Positions 58,365 to 64,000 of a DNA stretch of 64,000 nucleotides are shown piece by piece. Both the position numbers and the translations under genes were made by a program. This DNA is from Romanomermis culicivorax. Taxonomy: Eukaryota > Nematoda > Enoplea > Mermithida > Mermithidae. The stretch's first letter is position 1; each line of letters starts with the position of its first letter. The DNA is taken from NCBI GenBank assembly GCA_963922205.1, contig CAWUHX010000068.1:372001-436000 (forward strand). Reading direction: 5' to 3'. The notes beneath the pieces are model-generated. The model was not told the DNA's origin. It did not search any database and was given only the letters and a program-made list of their open reading frames with translations.

Positions 58365-59369
58365 TATATAGATATACCATGTATTTATTTCTTTAATGAT
58401 AATATCAGTTTTTGCCATCCTATGAATTAGCAATGTCATGTTGTTAAGTTACAAAAAAAACTTTGTTACAAAAAACAAACTTTTTGAAAGATTGCGAAAG
58501 TTAGGACAAGAAAGTGGCGGAGTTGGGACGGTGGGGGTGTTGGTACGGTGGCAGTGTTGGGACGGTGGCGGAGTTGGGGCACGATCAGTAATTTGCCCCC
58601 AGCAATTCGTTCCCCACAATTCGCCCCTGGTAATTCACCCCCACTGCAGTTCGCCCCCGGACTATTCGCCCCCAGTAATTCTCCCCTGGTACTATACTTA
58701 CCTGGTTTTAGATTTAAAAGCAACTCCATGATATGTTATGTAATATATCTCCAGATTTTCTTTTTCTAGCTTTATTTCTTGTAACTTTTTATCGGGATCT
58801 ATGGCGAGTAATTAAGATTATGAAAAAGTATCATAATTATTCTACGTGTGACTCTATAGTGTTCTTCACTATCTTTTTCGTGACAACTTTTCGTGACAAC
58901 TAAACAAAAAAGAGTAAAAATATAAAAAACAGAAAAAAATATAAAGGAAAAAATCAGAAAAGGAGAATGAGTAAAAAGTAATCAAAAAAAATTAGAAGAA
59001 ACTAAACAAGAAAGATGAAGGACAAAAAAAGGAATACAAGAAAAAAATTAAACGAAAAAAGGAACAAAAAACATAAAAAACAAATGCAGATCAAAGCGAA
59101 TTACCAGGGGCGAATTGTGGGGGACAAATTGCTGGGGGCGAATTACTGGGGCGAATTGTCCGTATCCCGAATGTTTGACCCTGTATTGTTTTTTCCACGT
59201 ATTTGACAAAAATCAAGATTTTTCCAGATTACTTTTACAAAATCGTTTTGCGCGCTTTAGAATTTTTGGCTTTGGTGAAGATAACTTTTAACATTTGGAA
59301 AATGATTAAAACAACATCAGCATGGGAAAATGGCAGAGGTTCTTACTATCTGAATAAGCCATTCAGATT

Positions 59370-60040
59370 CATTGTTGCTTGCCTAATTTTTGAATTTTAG
59401 TTTGCCCCACTGAAAACACATTGAATTGAATTCACTGAAAAAATATACCTTTCGTGCAGGAAAAAGATATTAAAAGTATTCATTTTCCAATGCTATAGAA
59501 TATCATAACCTAAAATTTTCTTTCAGTGCTAAGCACTGGAGATATTCAAGTCCGAAGTAAAATACCTATCGCGCTTTTCTATGTTATAGATCATGTGAAA
59601 ACAATCGCTTTTGACAAATAATTGTGATCGGTAAATTACTGGCTCCAGATATATAAGATCCAAAATGTAGGTGAGATGTTTGACCTCTTGCGCCAATCAA
59701 TTGGTGAAAAGATCGGTCATCGACAGATGCAGTAGAATATGCAGAAAAAATGCATCCTCCGACATTCTAGAGGCCTCGAAATCAAAATTTTACGGCGCTA
59801 GGCACCGAACTTAGCCAGACTTTGGATTCCTCACCCAAAACTCAAGAAATTCAATTTTAAAAGTCAGGAACTGATGCGAAGTGAATGAAATACAAGGGAC
59901 ACAACTTTTAATCATTTTTGTATGAAATTAAGCGAATTTATCAATTTTAGAGTGAGCAACTAAAAATTAAACTGTGCAACCGAATTTTTCCCCAAGTTAC
60001 AGATCAACCTGGCTTGTGCGAAAAAAACTCTGATGATTGA
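59370..60040 (+). repeat. Right half of GC-hairpin repeat (paralogue of 12.54-12.96 kb)
   Basis: TTGCTTGCCTAATTTTTGAA to AGAGTGAGCAAC and CTGTGCAACC align with 12555-12960. Two hairpins: 59524-59539 (CAGTGC-TAA-GCACTG) and 59793-59806 (CGGCGC-TAG-GCACCG). Confidence 0.65.
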
Positions 60041-61639
60041 TTTGAATAATGACTGATCTAATTTGTGTACCTTATTATTCTGTGTGTGATTAAGAATGTA
60101 TTCAAAATGATTGATCTGTTATATGGGCTTCTACTGTAATTTTGAAAAATGTTTTTGACTGAATTTGTTGAAGAAAAACATTGTTTTTTACTACCACATT
60201 TATTTACAAATTTTTTAGTTTTGGCTTGTTGAAATTCCTATTGGCATGTAAAATTTTCACTTTAGGAGCCAAATGGCCTGTCGAGTAAAACCAAAAAAAC
60301 ACTACTTGAAACTGTATGTCTTATTGACTTATACGCACTAAAGTTTGTTGAAAATCTGCTTAACCCCCAATCAGTTTTTTCTTGGTGATGGTAGGTATGC
60401 TTCTTAGACACTTTAGCGTTAATCTCGACACAAATTTTATTGGCTATAATAATGCTGCAACTCATATGACTGTTACCAAAATGAAACAGGAATTAGCAAA
60501 ATTCAGTTGAGGAATATAGTGCAAAGTTTTATGCAGGATTAAGAATCTGCTTTTTATAAGGTTATCTTCCCCATGTTGACGAAATATTGTGATTTTGAAG
60601 CTTTACAGTATCTGATGGAAATACGAAGCTTCGATTAAGATGAAATAAATCGATTAATATCGATTAAGACGATATAAAATGAATCATATTTACACATTAT
60701 ACAGGCACTATTTTTTCCGACTAACTTTTTATACAATTGAGGAAACGGCTGTTTTTCCACATGTACAACATTTTAAATAAACGTTTTTCGCCTAAAAACC
60801 CTCACAGTAGTCTTTTCTATGCGTTTTTTGAACTTATTTTTACACAAGGCAGTTACTGCAAACCGAAATCCACAAAATCGAGCGAAAAATATAATTTTAT
60901 GTTTCAATTTTGTTATGTACAATGAAATAAATGCCATACAAAGTATATCTAGTAGGAGTTATATACTTGAGCTGCTCTGTGATCATAATAAATCTAACTG
61001 AATGCTATACTCCATTCATTCTCGAGTGAGCCTCAGATTGAAAAATATCAACAGAAATCAATTGGCAGGTGATGACCATTCATTCTAAGCCAGTATATTA
61101 TTTTTTCAAATTGATGGTTCTAACTGCTACACTTAATCTAGAAGAAATAACAGCCACGTATGTTGTTACACGCCTGTACCCTCCTAAAAATTTCAGAGAT
61201 GCACATGCTTGGTTGGAAAGTGTGTTGATGCACTCAGCTGCAGAATATACTTTTTCACAGACATAGACAATTTTTTTGCGAAAGAATGAAAATCCAATAT
61301 AAAGAAAGTGAATTTTTTCCAACTTTGACCCAAGTTCTCAAAAATCTAGTCCACTTCTTTTTCTACCATGGCAACTGTCGAAGCAAGTATATTCTCCTTT
61401 TTCTGCCCCATCGGGGCATTTTCTAATAAACTAGTTCACCTCTTTTTAGTGGGCCTCAACCATGCACGAAAACCTTCATAGAAGCATATTGAAGTTTTAA
61501 ATTTGGTCATCTTCACGTCAAAAAACAATAAAAAACCATCTTTTGAAAAAAAAACAAAAAATCACCTATTGAATTCCTCATGGTCTAGAATTCTTCAACC
61601 CAAAAAATCGCAGGAATACCTTTGTTTACACTCGATATG
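60041..61639. other. AT-rich gene-free stretch
   Basis: No gene or delimited repeat seen; open frames of 60-74 codons (60737-61322) lack any recognisable feature. Confidence 0.4.
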
Positions 61640-62545
61640 AATTAGTGTGTAAAGTGATCACATTTATTAAATTCTCAGTGATCGAAAACCCCTCCCAAAG
61701 AAAATTTTTTTGTGTAAAGTGATCGCATTCAATTCCCAATGGTCGAAAACCCCATCCACAAAAAAATTACGAAAATAGGCTTGGTTAAATCCAGAATAAT
61801 TTTTTTGTGTAAAGTGACGCATCCATTGAATTCCCCGCAGTCGAAAACCCCTTCCATAGAAAATCACAAAAATATGCTTGTTTACACCCCAGATAGATTT
61901 TTGTGTAAAATGACGTATCCATTGAATTTTTCGCAGTTGAAAACATCTTCCACAAAAAATAACGAAAAAGCACTTGTTCACACCCGGAATAGTTTTATAT
62001 GTAAGAGGATCGCATTCATCAAATTCCCCATGGTCGAAAACCCCTTCCACTGAAAAATCTCGAAAATACGCTTGTTTACTCACGGGATAATTTTTTGTGT
62101 AAAGTGATCACATTCATGGAATTCATTGTGGTCGAAAATCCCCTCCACAAGATAATTACGGCAATACGCATGTTTACACCCTGGATAACTTTTTTGTGTA
62201 AAGTGAAGCATCCATTGAATTCCCCGCAGTCGAATACCCCTTCCACAGAAAATCACAAAAATACGCTTGTTTACACCCAGGATAGTTCTTTTATGTAAGA
62301 TGATCACATTCATCAAATTCCCCGTGGTCGAAAACCCCTTCCACTGAAAAATCACGAAAATACGCTTGTTTACTCACGGGATAATTTTTTGTATAAAGTG
62401 ATCACATTTATTGAATTCCTCGTGGTCGAAAACCTCTTCCAGCAAAAAATCATGAAAATACGCTTGTTTACACATTGGATAATTTTTTTGAGTAAAGTGA
62501 CCGCGTCCATCAAATTCCCAATGGTCGAAAACCCTAGCAGCCCAA
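61640..62545. repeat. ~97-bp satellite, about nine units
   Basis: GTGTAAAGTGATCACATTCA-type starts occur near 61710, 61808, 61903, 61998, 62096, 62195, 62293, 62389 and 62489 (95-99 bp apart). Each unit has GAATTCCCCGTGGTCGAAAA, CCCCTTCCAC, AATCACGAAAATACGCTTG and TTTACACCCGGGATAAT. Some units agree best with the one three positions on (61998 with 62293), hinting at a higher-order period of ~295 bp. Open frames on both strands are repeat artefacts. Confidence 0.9.
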
Positions 62546-63365
62546 AAATCCCAATAAGGCTACAGGTTCAATTGAAACTGGAAAAAAATTAGTAGTGCAT
62601 TATGCTGCAAAAAATTATTTTTTTGAACCCATAAGTATTATATAACAAAATTGGGGAATTTGGCGTTTTCCGGGACTTTGAACAACCATATAATTGAATT
62701 AAGGCCATATTTCAAAGAAAAAAAAATTCGCATTTGAGATTACACCCCCAAGATGCTTAGGCCGAAGTATGGAGGTTGGATATGGCACACCAATTGCTGG
62801 GCATGGTGGAACTGGGGGGCCTTAAAAAGTGCGTTTTTTACCTGTTTTTGGGGCCCCACCGAGCACCACTTGCAGATAGAGGCGAAATGACAAAAGGCAC
62901 CCCATAGTTTGCCCTTATACCGATATTATGCAAAAAACCCGAAGGTTCTAGCTCTTACCGTTTTGGCTCTAGAGGGGGGGACATGAAATTTGAGGGCCAA
63001 GTATATTATAGGTTGACGCTGTCGCGCCACCTATGATTATTTGCATGGTCACCTTTTTTCTTCCCTAGGTTCATTTGGGAGAAAATGGACTAAAAAAGAA
63101 TCAGCGTCAAATGCTGAAGAGTAAAAATGTTTAGAAATTTACTTGACTAAACTCAATGAAAAGCTGATTGTTGAACACCGTTCAAACTCCAGCCCTTTTC
63201 TTTAGCATCGAGGCATTTTGATGAAAAATTTTTACATACGGTTCGCCCAAAATAATCATGACGATGATCAAGTGAGAAAAGGATAAACAGTGAAACAAAG
63301 TTTTTTTCTAGAGAATCTACAAGTTTGACAATGCTTAAAGGTTCATAAATTCTATAGTTCCTTAC
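62546..63365. other. Gene-free stretch, 3' side of member C exon
   Basis: Should include an intron of member C. Contains short C- and G-rich runs (62810-62870, 62960). No downstream exon could be identified. Confidence 0.35.
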
Positions 63366-63484
63366 CTGGTTCTTGAACAGAATGATTGACGAAAGGCGCA
63401 CTTTCGGACGTTTCTTCGTGACTCCTATCCGCGGCTAGTGCGCAGGCGCATATACATAGAGTGATAATTATGATAATAAGCAAT
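63366..63484 (-). CDS. Novel-family membrane protein, member C: transmembrane exon only
   Basis: An acceptor TTTTTTACAG precedes A-TTG-CTT and a hydrophobic run, LLIIIIITLCICACALA, then DRSHEETSE and NHSVQEP, ending in a donor GTAAGG. Phase, position of the span directly after the acceptor, and the EET acidic tail match exon 2 of member A. Exon 1 (signal peptide and Ser/Gly ectodomain) would lie beyond 64000. Similarity is short, so the assignment leans on structure and on the same orientation as members A and B. Confidence 0.55.
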
Positions 63485-64000
63485 CTGTAAAAAAGAAAAG
63501 TTGATTTTCACTCAATAATTCAAATTTCAAAGGCCGTACTCATAAAAGAAGTTTATAGACCCGTCTATGGATCAAAATTTGGAAAAATCGGTATTCATAA
63601 AAAGTTTATAGTCTAAGAGTCGGTCTAAACTAGACATGGAACTTGATCGAAGGAGTCACAGTAAATTTGACGATCTAATTATCCAAAAATTATATCAACA
63701 ATAAAGGATGTCTGAAAATGATTTTTTGCTGTAATGTAACATCGAATCATTAGATTTTGCTGGATGGTTCGAAAAACAAATCGATTTTTGACACGTGCTT
63801 ACAAAGATGAAAGACTCGATTCTTATTAATTAAAGACTCTTCTAGTATACCTAGACAAATTCTATTGGTTCATGTGATCCAAGTCAACCAGAACATTGGT
63901 AGGTTCCCAAATCATTTTCGTGGTTACCAGAGGCAAATTTGGGTAGGAAACCCGGATGTTAGTGTAATTTATATAGAAGTAAATAGACACGATGCAAACT
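63485..64000. other. Presumed intron of member C to window edge
   Basis: AT-rich with no supported exon; TATAGACCCG/AGTTTATAG words repeat near 63555-63615. Confidence 0.35.

Larger units (their letters stand above)
57402..59165. mobile_element. Nested foldback-like element with two minisatellite arm pairs
   Basis: Outer mark GGACAATTCGCCCCCAGT at 57402 faces ACTGGGGCGAATTGTCC at ~59145. Inner pair 1: CCGTCCCAACACCGCCA units (57415-57500) versus GGGACGGTGGCGGAGTTGGG (58503-58580). Inner pair 2: AATTCGCCCCCAG units (58600-58690) versus GGGGGCGAATTACTGG (59102-59160). Splits a hairpin repeat whose halves flank it (57161-57380 and 59370-60030). Also encloses an 88-bp tandem repeat. No coding capacity seen. 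Confidence 0.6.

Noticed and set aside
61667-62355. 138-codon repetitive reading frame in the satellite
   Set aside because: Repeat unit of ~97 bp drifts in frame; both strands are open by composition and there is no signal or domain.
1-64000. CRISPR array or bacterial operon structure
   Set aside because: Introns, splice signals, telomeric repeats and metazoan gene families show this is a eukaryotic chromosome; the tandem repeats lack unique equal-length spacers.

Overview
Eukaryotic, AT-rich, intron-rich and very repeat-dense DNA. Two long arrays of (GCCTAA)n, i.e. (TTAGGC)n on the minus strand, the telomere unit of most nematodes, point to a nematode. The intron-rich genes and heavy transposon load would fit an early-branching (clade I / enoplean-like) nematode better than a Caenorhabditis-type genome. 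This assignment is inference: no rRNA or mitochondrial sequence is present to confirm it.

Genes. (1) 579-7671, minus: the first ~631 codons (14 exons) of coatomer subunit beta-prime (COPB2), running off the left edge; its first intron falls directly after the ATG. (2) 25226-29863, plus: four exons of a strongly diverged Wnt ligand that lacks many family cysteines and the palmitoleoylation-site motif; its signal-peptide exon was not found. (3) 43.8-64 kb, minus: at least three members of a small gene family not recognised from known families. They have a signal peptide, the motif LKRGGGSRTGG, a Ser/Gly-rich ectodomain, LPTWAI and then a transmembrane segment in the next exon. One member (48253-55468) carries an in-frame TGA exactly at the end of the signal peptide.

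Everything else is mobile-element and repeat sequence. Several short TIR families can be delimited, some with 8-bp target duplications (hAT-like): CATACCTGT, CATACATGCAC and GGCCTGTAGG families. There are also a CTATAGTCTG family, a TTCATTTTGAAATGATC family, a 1.35-kb long-inverted-repeat element (8.3-9.7 kb) that has itself been hit by a MITE, a 3.7-kb element with ~900-bp inverted repeats around a dead transposase-like gene (50.5-54.3 kb), a pogo-like TIR zone with a broken PHD finger (10.8-13.4 kb), a GC-hairpin repeat family, a ~97-bp satellite (61.6-62.5 kb), an 88-bp tandem repeat and tRNA-derived sequences.

Most unusual: foldback-type elements whose inverted arms are minisatellites. 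At 17.4-18.4 and 23.5-24.1 kb the space between the arms is filled by a telomeric (TTAGGC)n array; related arms without telomere repeats lie at 20.5, 40.8-41.5 and 57.4-59.2 kb. Arm units differ in length and tail but most share a core close to GACAWTNGAG. The first one is flanked by a 13-bp direct repeat, as expected of a transposed unit.

Exon coordinates were read by eye from splice signals and protein similarity held in memory; no alignment or search was run.
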